Assembly (NCBI GenBank): GCA_963770485.1
Contig: CAVYPX010000011.1
Span: 256,698-320,697, forward strand
Direction: 5' to 3'
DNA: 64,000 nucleotides
Source of the DNA: CAVVEC01 sp963770485
GTDB taxonomy: Bacteria > Acidobacteriota > Terriglobia > Terriglobales > Acidobacteriaceae
Shown here: positions 41,753 to 50,086 of the stretch, piece by piece
Layout: every line of letters begins with the position of its first letter
Numbering within the stretch: the first letter of the stretch is position 1
Made by a program: the position numbers and the translations under genes
Notes under the pieces: generated by a model
Told to the model about the DNA's origin: nothing
Seen by the model: only the letters and a program-made list of their open reading frames with translations
Databases searched by the model: none

Positions 41753-44700
41753 CTACTGATGAGATTGTGTATTTGGAGTGCAGATCTTCAATCGGGGATT
41801 TCCGGCGAGCACCAGTTCGAGGCTGATCCCTCGCGCACGATCTCCTAGAATTCCGCTCAAGTCCGTAACAGTGGTGGATAATGCCCTTGTAAAAGCGTCC
41901 TCCAAAGTTAGCTGCTGACTGGCGTTGCTAGCAATGACATCGGCAAAGTTGAAGGAGAACTTAGCTCCGAAGTCAAGCGGTAGCTCGAAAGAAGCTGCAA
42001 TGAAGGCATCGACACCTTTTTCATTCAGCTGCGTGACGAACTTCGTGCTCCCGCTGAGGTTCGTAGTCTCGCAAGCGCTTAGCACAGCAATACTCCCTTG
42101 CCCCAGTTCTCTCTTGAAGTCGGTGAACGCTAAAATGTCTGCTGGACCAGAAAATCGAAGGACACCGTCTTGGTGATGTGCCAATAGCAATAGTCCTGTG
42201 GGGCTGTCACTATCATCTAAGTCGATGAAACGGTTTACGAACACGTCCTTTGAGCGAATGACACGAGCATCGTTGATTAGAGATGGAGGCGGAGTTAACA
42301 CCGCAGGATCTAGTAATCCTTCAAGCGCCCCGGGCAGTACAAATGTCCAGTTGCTGACACATTCAGTGCTTGAGAGGGTTTCACGCTCAATTGGTTGAAA
42401 AAGGCGAATATCATGTTGGAATACGTATTGATTTCCCTTCTTCAGCATTGCCAGTAATCCCAGGGGAACGACGGCTAAACTGCCGTTCTTATCAGATACC
42501 CTCGCAAACATGCGAACGTCCTTTTGCTGTGCCAGTGTGCTTAACTCGTCGAATGCCGCCGCCGAACCGCATGAGGCCTGACTGCTTGAGGAAAACACTG
42601 TGTTAGCGATTCGTCCCCCCAAAGACGAATAGACACTGTCATAACTGTGATCCGTGCTCCTAGCGTGGTCCAGCGCATCTTTGAAGTCATTGCTGTTCAG
42701 TATCTGCTCAGTTATGGTGGCCGGACCGTCCCAAATGTAGCTCTCGCATGGCGACACGGGTTTACTGAGCGCCATAAACGATGCTGAATGGGTGTGACCA
42801 CCGAGAGTAAACTCGAAAACATGCAAAGAAACATCCGGCATTATCTCCTGCGACGACCCGGCGTACAAAGTCGACACAGCCTGTTGCTCACCGACTTCAG
42901 AGGCGCACGTCGATTGGCGTCCAACCGTAACCATACGGACCAAATGGTCTAGAGGTATGGTCAGGTTCTCATCCCAAATCGAAACAGCAACAGCAGCACA
43001 GCCCTGCGATAGAGTGTCGATCGCGAATCTTACGGCACCACCGCGGAGGGCCAGCAATTCCGCTGCGGAGTCCGATGTACCGCTGGCGGGGCCATTCGGA
43101 AGTAGTCTCGACAGTTCGACATTGAGAACGGCAGAATTGGTCATGCCATCATGCGACACCCAACCCCCCGAAGGCGACCATTCGGCTACTGGACTGATGC
43201 TGCTGCTCAGAGCGGCCGCCCGACCAACTACGCTGATCCGCACAAGGAAGGATGTTTCTAGCGTTCTCTCGGTTAATAGTTCGGCGAGACGTTCGCGGAG
43301 CGCGCGATTTATTCCGACTGACAAGTCACCATTGTCTTGATCGCGTTTTGAAGCACCCGATAATTCGAGATAAAAGCTGTAGTGCTGATGGGGCTGGAGA
43401 ATTGTCTCCTTCGACTCCTCGCTCGCACCTCGGCGAGTGATCCACGAATTCCACCAGGGCCCCAGTTGTGTTTCGGGGGCCTCAGCAGCTACCTCGACCT
43501 CGCTCGCAACTGAGCCAACTGCGAGCGTGACATTCACCGTCTGGGATGTTGCTGGCTGAACTTTTACTTGTTCAACAACCTGCTTCTTGAACCCAGTGAA
43601 ATTAACAGTCAATCGATATTCACCGACTGGTAGAGACATTACGTAGCGTCCTGCGGTGTCAGTTGTTGTCGTTTTCTTTATGGAAGACGATTCGGCCAGC
43701 ACGGTCGCATCTGCGACCGCTGCCCCTGAAGCATCTATGACGGTTCCAGTCAGAGTGGGCTCGGACTGACCCGGCGTCGGGTTTGTCTGGACAACTATGG
43801 ATGGAGTTTGGGGGGGGGTGCTTGGCAGCGGGATTTCCCGTTCCGGCGTCTCTACGGGCGCGTCAACGACCAAAATCCTAGGGTCAATTACCCGCATGGT
43901 CTCCATTGAAGCATAAGTGTTTTCCAGCTTGATCAACTCCGGAGGTAGCGGTTCTGTCCAAGCGTTCTCCCGGAGATCTACCTGGCGAAGTGTCTTCAAC
44001 TTTGCTAACTCTCCAACTCCCCCGGTGAAGGAGTTGTTCTTGACATTCACCGCAGTCAAGATCGGGAGCCGCCCTACCCACGGCGGCAGTTTACCCGTCA
44101 ACCGGTTGAATGAAATGTCTAGGAGTTGAAGTGCGGGGAAATCGCCGTCCATTGGCAGCGGTCCGGCGAACGCGTTGTGTGACAGAAAGAGACTTGTAAG
44201 GTTCTTTAGACGCGCAATTGAAGTGGGTAGTTCGCCATCCAGCCGATTGTATGAGAGATTCAGGACTTTGATGTCTTCGAGATCACCGATTGAATCACAC
44301 AAAGAACCCGTCAACTGATTGTGTGACAGGTCTAGAACACGAATATAGGATGAAGTACAGATGTCTTCCGGCAGAGCCCCGCTGAGTTGATTGGCTGATA
44401 GTGTCAGCTCTTGAAGTGAATCCGACAACAATTCTAACGGAACGGGGCCGGAAAGATGATTACGATCCATGTGAAGGACACGCAGGTCAGGCCACGTAAC
44501 ACTTGAAATATCGCCAGTAAATTCGTTGTCGGAAAGATTGAGCCTCGCAAGACGCGCCAACCCGTCCAGGGAAGGGGGAAGCGATCCGCGAAAGTGATTA
44601 GCGGACAAATCTAAAAACTGAAGTTCTGTCATAGTTGCAACGAAGCCAGGTGTAAGCTCTCCCTGGAAGCCGTTGTGCGCCAGGTTGAGAATCTGAACGC

Positions 44701-45685
44701 TCTTACATGCGGCCATCCTGGCCGGTAACTCCCCCGCCATTCGATTGGCTGAAAGATCGAGCGAAACAAGTTCGTCTTGACAGACTGAGAGGGGGAACCG
44801 ACCTTCAAATATATCGTGACTCGCAGATAAGCTGACTAGCTTCTTGAGTTTACGGATCGAGGGAAACGGCCCCGTGAAGCCGTTGTACGAGAGATCGAGG
44901 TACTCTAGTTCAGTTATGTTTCCGATTTGAACCGGAAGTTTACCGCTCATATGATTATGGGCCACGGAAAGTTGCCGCAGTGAATGCAAATAGCCAATCT
45001 CGATCGGCAAGGTTCCTGTCAGCGCATTCTCCTGAAGGTTTAGGCTTCTCAATTTGTTCAAATGGCCTATCGATGTGGGCACAGATCCTACGAAGCGATT
45101 GCCCGATAGGTCGAGGTCCACGAGAGCGCGGAAACTCGTAACGGCTGAGATTCTGCCCCCGAGGTAGTTGCGCGACAAAAACAGAGATTCTAGATGCGGC
45201 AGACCTGGCGTTACTGCAGGCAAGGAGCCTCGGAATCTATTCTGAGAGAGATCAAGTCTTTCGAGATGCCTCAAGGCGAATAATCCCTTGGGTATCTCAC
45301 CCTCGAGGCGATTAGAAGATAGATTAAGGTTCTTGAGGGCACGCAGACTTGAAATGGTGGCGGGCAGGCTGCCTTTCAACCCATAGTCTGACAGTGACAA
45401 GTCGACAACGTGAGTCTTGCTCGCGTCGCACTGTACGCCAGCCCAATCACATTCAGTGCCCGGATCACCGATACGTCCGGTATCCGACAACCAGCCGTCT
45501 GTATGCTTCCAACTGTCTCCGTGAGTCGAGTTGAAAAGCGCAACGAGTGCTTCGCGCTGGGCGTCAGAAATTCTGGCGTGTTCTTGAGAGAGAGCGGGAC
45601 ACGCCAGAATCAGTGTGATTGCTACACAGAATACCCAAGTCTCATTAAAAGTTCTCAAAATCCTCTGCAGATTTGAGGTTTTCAT
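41753..45685 (-). CDS. Secreted plant-type LRR / CHAT-protease fusion
   Basis: 1310 residues. Signal peptide (WVFCVAITLILACPALSQ); an LRRNT-like cap (ALVALFNSTHGDSWKHTDGW... and CDWAGVQCD, about 47-87); about twenty leucine-rich repeats (about 90-590) of plant type, LxxLxLSxNxLxGxIP; a Pro/Thr linker; a carboxypeptidase-regulatory-like beta domain (TGTVIDASGAAVADATVLAES, PVGEYRLTVNFTGFKKQ, about 645-725); a long unassigned region; and a C-terminal CHAT domain with H1170/H1171 in LLLLAHHQDG and nucleophile C1205 in AVLSACETT. CHAT domains are caspase-like cysteine peptidases, normally cytoplasmic; export of one with a plant-receptor-like LRR ectodomain is unusual. Translated 31 bases after a secreted partner. 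Confidence is high for the domains, low for the role. Confidence 0.88.
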   Translation of the reverse strand: MKTSNLQRILRTFNETWVFCVAITLILACPALSQEHARISDAQREALVALFNSTHGDSWKHTDGWLSDTGRIGDPGTECDWAGVQCDASKTHVVDLSLSDYGLKGSLPATISSLRALKNLNLSSNRLEGEIPKGLFALRHLERLDLSQNRFRGSLPAVTPGLPHLESLFLSRNYLGGRISAVTSFRALVDLDLSGNRFVGSVPTSIGHLNKLRSLNLQENALTGTLPIEIGYLHSLRQLSVAHNHMSGKLPVQIGNITELEYLDLSYNGFTGPFPSIRKLKKLVSLSASHDIFEGRFPLSVCQDELVSLDLSANRMAGELPARMAACKSVQILNLAHNGFQGELTPGFVATMTELQFLDLSANHFRGSLPPSLDGLARLARLNLSDNEFTGDISSVTWPDLRVLHMDRNHLSGPVPLELLSDSLQELTLSANQLSGALPEDICTSSYIRVLDLSHNQLTGSLCDSIGDLEDIKVLNLSYNRLDGELPTSIARLKNLTSLFLSHNAFAGPLPMDGDFPALQLLDISFNRLTGKLPPWVGRLPILTAVNVKNNSFTGGVGELAKLKTLRQVDLRENAWTEPLPPELIKLENTYASMETMRVIDPRILVVDAPVETPEREIPLPSTPPQTPSIVVQTNPTPGQSEPTLTGTVIDASGAAVADATVLAESSSIKKTTTTDTAGRYVMSLPVGEYRLTVNFTGFKKQVVEQVKVQPATSQTVNVTLAVGSVASEVEVAAEAPETQLGPWWNSWITRRGASEESKETILQPHQHYSFYLELSGASKRDQDNGDLSVGINRALRERLAELLTERTLETSFLVRISVVGRAAALSSSISPVAEWSPSGGWVSHDGMTNSAVLNVELSRLLPNGPASGTSDSAAELLALRGGAVRFAIDTLSQGCAAVAVSIWDENLTIPLDHLVRMVTVGRQSTCASEVGEQQAVSTLYAGSSQEIMPDVSLHVFEFTLGGHTHSASFMALSKPVSPCESYIWDGPATITEQILNSNDFKDALDHARSTDHSYDSVYSSLGGRIANTVFSSSSQASCGSAAAFDELSTLAQQKDVRMFARVSDKNGSLAVVPLGLLAMLKKGNQYVFQHDIRLFQPIERETLSSTECVSNWTFVLPGALEGLLDPAVLTPPPSLINDARVIRSKDVFVNRFIDLDDSDSPTGLLLLAHHQDGVLRFSGPADILAFTDFKRELGQGSIAVLSACETTNLSGSTKFVTQLNEKGVDAFIAASFELPLDFGAKFSFNFADVIASNASQQLTLEDAFTRALSTTVTDLSGILGDRARGISLELVLAGNPRLKICTPNTQSHQ

Positions 45686-45716
45686 TTACTTGACCTAGAT
45701 ACCTGCAAATTGACAC

Positions 45717-46757
45717 TCAGTGCGATTGTTTTGCCTTCGGTCGGACCAATCCATTCAAGGCCGGCTCTTCGGCACTGACAAGTGAGGCGCTGATCTCTCC
45801 GGGCCCAAGAGTCCCCTTCATTACTGCCCCTCTGTCGCGTACTACCGTGCCGCCCGACAGCTTCAACTCTGCCAGTCGTACAGCAAATGGTATTGGATCT
45901 TTGGTTTGGAGCTTCAGTGTGTAATCGTCAGCCACGCACAATGCTATTCCGGCTCCCAATTTCGATTGCGCGCTGGACGGCGATTTCGTTTGTGCTTGTC
46001 CATTACCACCGGTGGCGGCGTTTGTGGCGGCGTTTCCGGTGCTTTCGGCGTTATTCGCAGAACCCGTTGACGAACTGCCCTTCGTATTCGTTCCAGCTGA
46101 CGAGGTCTTGTTATCCTTCGTCGTGGTGTTCGATTTTGTGTCGTTTGACTGTCCGGCCAGCTTGCAATCGGCTACAGCCTTACCATCATTGAAGTGGAGG
46201 TTGAAGGCCTTGTCGTCCTCTGCGTGCAAGTCTAATGACGTTGCCTTATAAATCTCCTGAACTACAAACACTCTCATTCCACGCTGGAGCTCACCGGCTG
46301 CAGCTTTGGACGTATTGGGCGCTGCTATCAAGCGGTCGAGAGCATCGGTATTCAACCGAATACCAGTTGTATCGATTTGTTTGAGGCTGACTTGCTGACC
46401 GCTTTGGGCACCGGCGCTGATGGGCACCGGCACAATTGTCGTAGCCAATGAAAGCGCTGCACCGAGAGCTGATTTCTTGTTCGCCGTTTCCTCCAGAATG
46501 CTCGCTTTGAAATCCATGAGGTTCCCCTTTTCAGCGGCGACGTCATCCTTAGGATCCTCATACTCGGGGTTGCCCTTCTTGGGGACGAACACCATGCCTC
46601 CGGGCTTAATATAATCCCGCGCCGGACGAAGAAGGTTCAACCCTTGCTTAGTAAATAAGTTGTATGCCGCAGACTGTGCATTGCAGCCATTCTGGGCCGC
46701 ACTAATTGCGATTGCGACAAGGAGACCAAACACCCCAAGCCAAGGTTTAACTTTCAT
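45717..46757 (-). CDS. Secreted protein of unknown function, partner of the LRR-CHAT protein
   Basis: 346 residues: signal peptide with a cysteine soon after (VAIAISAAQNGCNAQS), a domain with LRPARDYIKPGGMVFVPKKGNP and GELQRGMRVFVVQEIY, a central low-complexity Ser/Thr/Asn/Gly linker of about 60 residues (about 208-268), and a C-terminal beta-rich domain (IALCVADDYTLKLQTKDPIPFAVRLAELKLSGGTVVRDRG). No known family recognised. It is upstream of, and co-directional with, the CHAT gene, 31 bases apart. The flexible linker makes it a conceivable protease substrate; unproven. Confidence 0.65.
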   Translation of the reverse strand: MKVKPWLGVFGLLVAIAISAAQNGCNAQSAAYNLFTKQGLNLLRPARDYIKPGGMVFVPKKGNPEYEDPKDDVAAEKGNLMDFKASILEETANKKSALGAALSLATTIVPVPISAGAQSGQQVSLKQIDTTGIRLNTDALDRLIAAPNTSKAAAGELQRGMRVFVVQEIYKATSLDLHAEDDKAFNLHFNDGKAVADCKLAGQSNDTKSNTTTKDNKTSSAGTNTKGSSSTGSANNAESTGNAATNAATGGNGQAQTKSPSSAQSKLGAGIALCVADDYTLKLQTKDPIPFAVRLAELKLSGGTVVRDRGAVMKGTLGPGEISASLVSAEEPALNGLVRPKAKQSH

Positions 46758-47142
46758 GGTAGACCACTCCTTCCTACGAACTACTTTGTGTGATTATCTC
46801 TGTGTCGGACCAGCAGGTAAGAGAGATCTGGAGGACACGGAACAGGGGAATTGTACAGAAGATAAGTCATGCGTCAACGAATTCGGCGTTAACATTCGTG
46901 ACGTTACGAATTCCGAACAGATCAACAATAGATGTTGACGCGCCGGTGAGTTCTAGTAGAATTTGGCCCCGCCGCGTAGTAGGTAATCCCAGTTAGTCCG
47001 AGCATTCATTGGACCGGCTGGCCGAAACAACTGCTAGTTGTGGCCAATTCGGAAATCGGCCCACTTTTAAGAATGCGATAGAAGCCTTCAACGGCAACAC
47101 CGTTGACACCGCTACGCTAGGTCTTCCGATCCAATAGAAAAT
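46758..47142. other. Gene-free region upstream of the CHAT operon
   Basis: About 385 bases without a supported gene. It should hold the promoter for the minus-strand CHAT operon (AT-rich stretches near 46855-46930). A GGAAGGAGTGG sequence (complement, about 46760-46775) is a possible ribosome-binding site for the secreted partner. Nothing else identified. Confidence 0.4.
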
Positions 47143-47169
47143 GGCGGAGTGCAAAACAAGCACTCCGCC
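47143..47169 (-). terminator. Terminator of the parB gene
   Basis: GGCGGAGTGC (47143-47152), seven-base loop, GCACTCCGCC (47160-47169): a perfect ten-pair stem 20 bases past the parB stop; read on the minus strand it is followed by ATTTTCT. Confidence 0.7.
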
Positions 47170-47189
47170 GGGAATCTAAGGTGATCGGC

Positions 47190-48776
47190 CTATGCCGTCT
47201 TGCGGTTCTTCGGCTTTGCTTTGGCCTTCGTCTTCTTATCTCGTTTCGCAGCAAGCTCCTCCGCCACGGCCTTTTGGAGTTTCTCAGTATCTACGCGGTA
47301 GCGTTTGGCGGCGTCCATGAGAACGTCGTCGCGGCTTGCGGTGGATCGCTGATAAGCAGAATCCAGAAGGCTAATTTCCAGAAGCAGCTTGCAGAGTTCG
47401 GCTTCGTCATACGTGCTTACTTGCTTAGCCAGAACTTCCTGTGCGGACGCGGAGTCTTTCTTAGCCTCTACCTTGTGCCGCTTCGCCAGAGCCGGAACTT
47501 GGCTGTAGGAGAGATGGCCGATCAGGTAATGTGCGACCGCCAGCAAGTCGGCCTTCTTTAACGGGGCGGATACGCGTTGGAGGATCGTGGCCAAGATACG
47601 ATGGCGAGTCGTAATCGCCAGTTTCTCCTTTTCGATGCGCTTCCGTTCCTCTGCCCGCTCCCGCTCGACTTGCTGCGGAGAAGGTGTGTTGGGATGGTGG
47701 ACTCGGCAGGTCGGATCGGCACAAACCTTTACGACCTGTCCGCGCTTGCCGCCGTCCATGACGATGGCCTCGGCCATCTTCTCGCACGGCTTTTGGTTAG
47801 CTGACAGCTTGGCGCTTGCTCCGTTCGCTTTCTGCTTTTTGATCTCCAATTCCACGTACTGATTCCGTCCCAAGGGAGCGCCCTCGCGGGAATTCCATGC
47901 CGCCGAAATCTGTATTAGCTGCGGCTTGGTTTCCAGAGTCTTTTTCACGGAAGCGTCGATCTTGGCTCGGAAACAGTCGGGCGAAGTGCAGGAATCCTTA
48001 CGCACGTCGGGAAAGAGTAGTTTGTTGAATCCGGTTCGCTTCGGGCAGTTGGCGCACGAACCTGCTTGGGGAACGAGTGTCTCATCCTGCTTGTCAAACA
48101 GCGCGGACGCCAGTTGTAGCAAGATGTTCGATTCAATCCATGCTGCCAACTCCCGCACAGGAATCAGGACTTGGCTGTTGCCTTCGCTTGTCCACAAGCC
48201 CCGAAAAGCAGCCGAAAATGCTTCCTGCTGTTGCGAAGCCGGGAGCTTGGCGATCAGCAAAGCGTGGCCGATGGTGATCTGGTCTTTCAGGAACGCCTCG
48301 GCCACGGGCGGTATCAGGTCAGCGAGTCTGATACGACCGTAGACATACGCCTCGCTCTTCCCGGCGCGTGACGCAATGGTGGCGATGGAGTAGGCAGGTT
48401 CTCCGAGTTCCAAGAGTGACTTGAAACCCAGAGCTTCCTCAAGCGGGTGGATGTCTTCGCGTTGCAGATTCTCAACGCATTGGGCCTCGATTGCCTCGGC
48501 ATCCGTCAGTTTGACTACGCGGACGGGAAGTTTTTCGAATTCCGCCAGTTTCGCCGCTCTGAGGCGACGTGCCCCGGCTACAACCTCGTACTTGCTTTCT
48601 TCCAGTTCGCGTACCAGAAGAGGCGCCAGAATCCCCTGCGTCTTGAAGCTGGCCGCCAGTTCTTCGAGGCTCTTTGCATCAAAGCGTTTGCGGGGGTTGG
48701 TTGGTGACTCCGCAAGCGCGGTGATGGGAACGCTGCGATATTCGTGATTGGCAACTGCATTTTGGGTACTGTGCAT
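47190..48776 (-). CDS. ParB/Spo0J-family protein with extended C-terminus
   Basis: 528 residues from the ATG at 48776 (AGGAG seven bases upstream). N-terminal ParB nuclease/CTPase domain: ITALAESPTNPRKRFDAKSLEELAASFKTQGIL, YEVVAGARRLRAAKL, VENLQREDIHPLEEA (GxRR and ENxQR boxes), then an HTH (SIATIASRAGKSEAYVYGRI). The following 300 residues include a cysteine pair zinc-like element (GSCANCPKRTGF..., DSCTSPDCF) and a Lys-rich tail (KRDKKTKAKAKPKNRKTA). No ParA is nearby; such ParB-like proteins occur on integrative elements and may regulate or segregate the island. Confidence 0.88.
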   Translation of the reverse strand: MHSTQNAVANHEYRSVPITALAESPTNPRKRFDAKSLEELAASFKTQGILAPLLVRELEESKYEVVAGARRLRAAKLAEFEKLPVRVVKLTDAEAIEAQCVENLQREDIHPLEEALGFKSLLELGEPAYSIATIASRAGKSEAYVYGRIRLADLIPPVAEAFLKDQITIGHALLIAKLPASQQQEAFSAAFRGLWTSEGNSQVLIPVRELAAWIESNILLQLASALFDKQDETLVPQAGSCANCPKRTGFNKLLFPDVRKDSCTSPDCFRAKIDASVKKTLETKPQLIQISAAWNSREGAPLGRNQYVELEIKKQKANGASAKLSANQKPCEKMAEAIVMDGGKRGQVVKVCADPTCRVHHPNTPSPQQVERERAEERKRIEKEKLAITTRHRILATILQRVSAPLKKADLLAVAHYLIGHLSYSQVPALAKRHKVEAKKDSASAQEVLAKQVSTYDEAELCKLLLEISLLDSAYQRSTASRDDVLMDAAKRYRVDTEKLQKAVAEELAAKRDKKTKAKAKPKNRKTA

Positions 48777-48868
48777 CGTCTTTTCTCCTTTTGTTTCTTG
48801 TTGGTCATGCGTTGGTGGACTCGGCGCACACGTCGGGCCTAAAACCAAACGGTGCAGGTGTTGGCGTG

Positions 48869-49714
48869 TTATGCGGCTGTGGCGAGTGCCGCTGGCTCGG
48901 GGGCGATGCCCCCGAGGATCACGGCAGCGGTTTGTTGAACGGCTTCCAAGCTCTCGCGCAGAAGATTGGCATCTCCGTGCCAAAGCTGGATGTAGTCCTG
49001 GGATGAAGTTCCGTTCTGAAGCCCGACCGATTGGCAGACCACGAAAGCCACGGCTTCGGCCTCGGTCTCGCGGACTTGTTTGGTGGTCAGGGTGCGGCGG
49101 TCGCCACGATGCAACATTTCGTGGGCGATCTCATGGACAAGCGTCGAAAATTCCTCGGCGGGCTGCATCCCGGATAGGAGCGTGATCTTCCCGCCATACG
49201 AGAGACCCTTCGCGGGAGCAATTCTCTCGGAAAAACTAATCTCGACGCTTTGTGCTTCCACGAACTTGAACAGGCGTTCGCGGTATCCGCTCACGTCGCC
49301 ATTGACTTCGGTCAGCGCAGGAAGGTCTTTGCCTTCGGTCTGGGTAACATCGAAAACATAGACGGCTCGGAATCCGTACAGCGTTCGCTGACCCTCGGTG
49401 GTTGCGTCTTCACTCGGCTCGTCGGTCGCTACATCCTTCGTGCTTCGTTTTCCGACCATCGGGGCGAGAATGAAAATGCCTTTTTCTCCCCGTTTAACGA
49501 AGCGGCCAAGCGAGTTCCATGTCCGAAGTCCGGCAACGTTGGTAGCATCGGGCTTCTGGCGTGCGATGAGCATGATGTTGCCGAAGCTGTAGGTGTGAAA
49601 CTTCGCCATTGCTCCGAGGTAGGCGGTAAGGACTTCACTGTGACCGGACTCCAAAGCTGCGACGAGAAAATCCACAGCGTCTTTTGTACGTTTGTTGACT
49701 TCTTCTAATTTCAT
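48869..49714 (-). CDS. ardC: ArdC-type antirestriction / zincin-like protein
   Basis: 281 residues. N-terminal single-strand DNA-binding ArdC-like domain (FLVAALESGHSEVLTAYLGAMAKFHTYSFGNIMLI, GLRTWNSLGRFVKRGEKGIFILAP) and a C-terminal metallopeptidase-like domain with HEIAH at 194-198 and E218/E220 in RETEAEAVAF. ArdC proteins protect incoming DNA of conjugative elements against host restriction. Read in the same direction as parB, 92 bases upstream of it. Confirms a transferable origin of the region. Confidence 0.88.
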   Translation of the reverse strand: MKLEEVNKRTKDAVDFLVAALESGHSEVLTAYLGAMAKFHTYSFGNIMLIARQKPDATNVAGLRTWNSLGRFVKRGEKGIFILAPMVGKRSTKDVATDEPSEDATTEGQRTLYGFRAVYVFDVTQTEGKDLPALTEVNGDVSGYRERLFKFVEAQSVEISFSERIAPAKGLSYGGKITLLSGMQPAEEFSTLVHEIAHEMLHRGDRRTLTTKQVRETEAEAVAFVVCQSVGLQNGTSSQDYIQLWHGDANLLRESLEAVQQTAAVILGGIAPEPAALATAA

Positions 49715-50086
49715 GTTTTTTCCCTTTCTGCCGTTTCCGGCTTGTTTCTTTCTTCACTTGAGCGGCAGCGGGAAGAAACAGGACGGAACGGTGAAAGGGA
49801 CAGAACGGAGGCCGAAGGAGGGTGTCAGGGCGTGAGTGAAAGCGCGGTGAGTGCCAAACGCTTGTGGGGTTAGTTTGGCGCGAAAGCGGCGCAGTCCGAA
49901 ACGCCCGTCCGAGCCGCGGCCAAGCGGCGCTCACCCGGAGGAAGGCGAAGTGGAAAGGAGTCGCGTAGACTCATCTGGTTTGGGGTTTGGCGGCGTTGAT
50001 GAGCGGACAAACGACGACCAAGGCGGTAAGACTGAAATTTGTTTTCGACAAGAGAAGGGGCCGTGCTCACAGTAACGATGGGCAGG
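49715..50086. other. Gene-free region between HNH-DGQHR and ArdC genes
   Basis: 372 bases without a supported coding region. Contains the promoter side of ardC (minus strand) and the 3' flank of the HNH gene. A GC-rich stretch (49900-49960) shows short repeats but no clear hairpin. Confidence 0.35.

Noticed and set aside
41753..45685. CRISPR-like periodic DNA in the LRR region
   Set aside because: Periodicity is about 72 bases in phase with coding leucine-rich repeats; repeat units are diverged, with no identical direct repeats or unique spacers.
45717..46757. Resemblance of the CHAT partner to bacterial gasdermins
   Set aside because: Only a short LRPARDYIKP-like stretch recalls the gasdermin N-terminus; the protein is exported and has a different layout, so no assignment is made.
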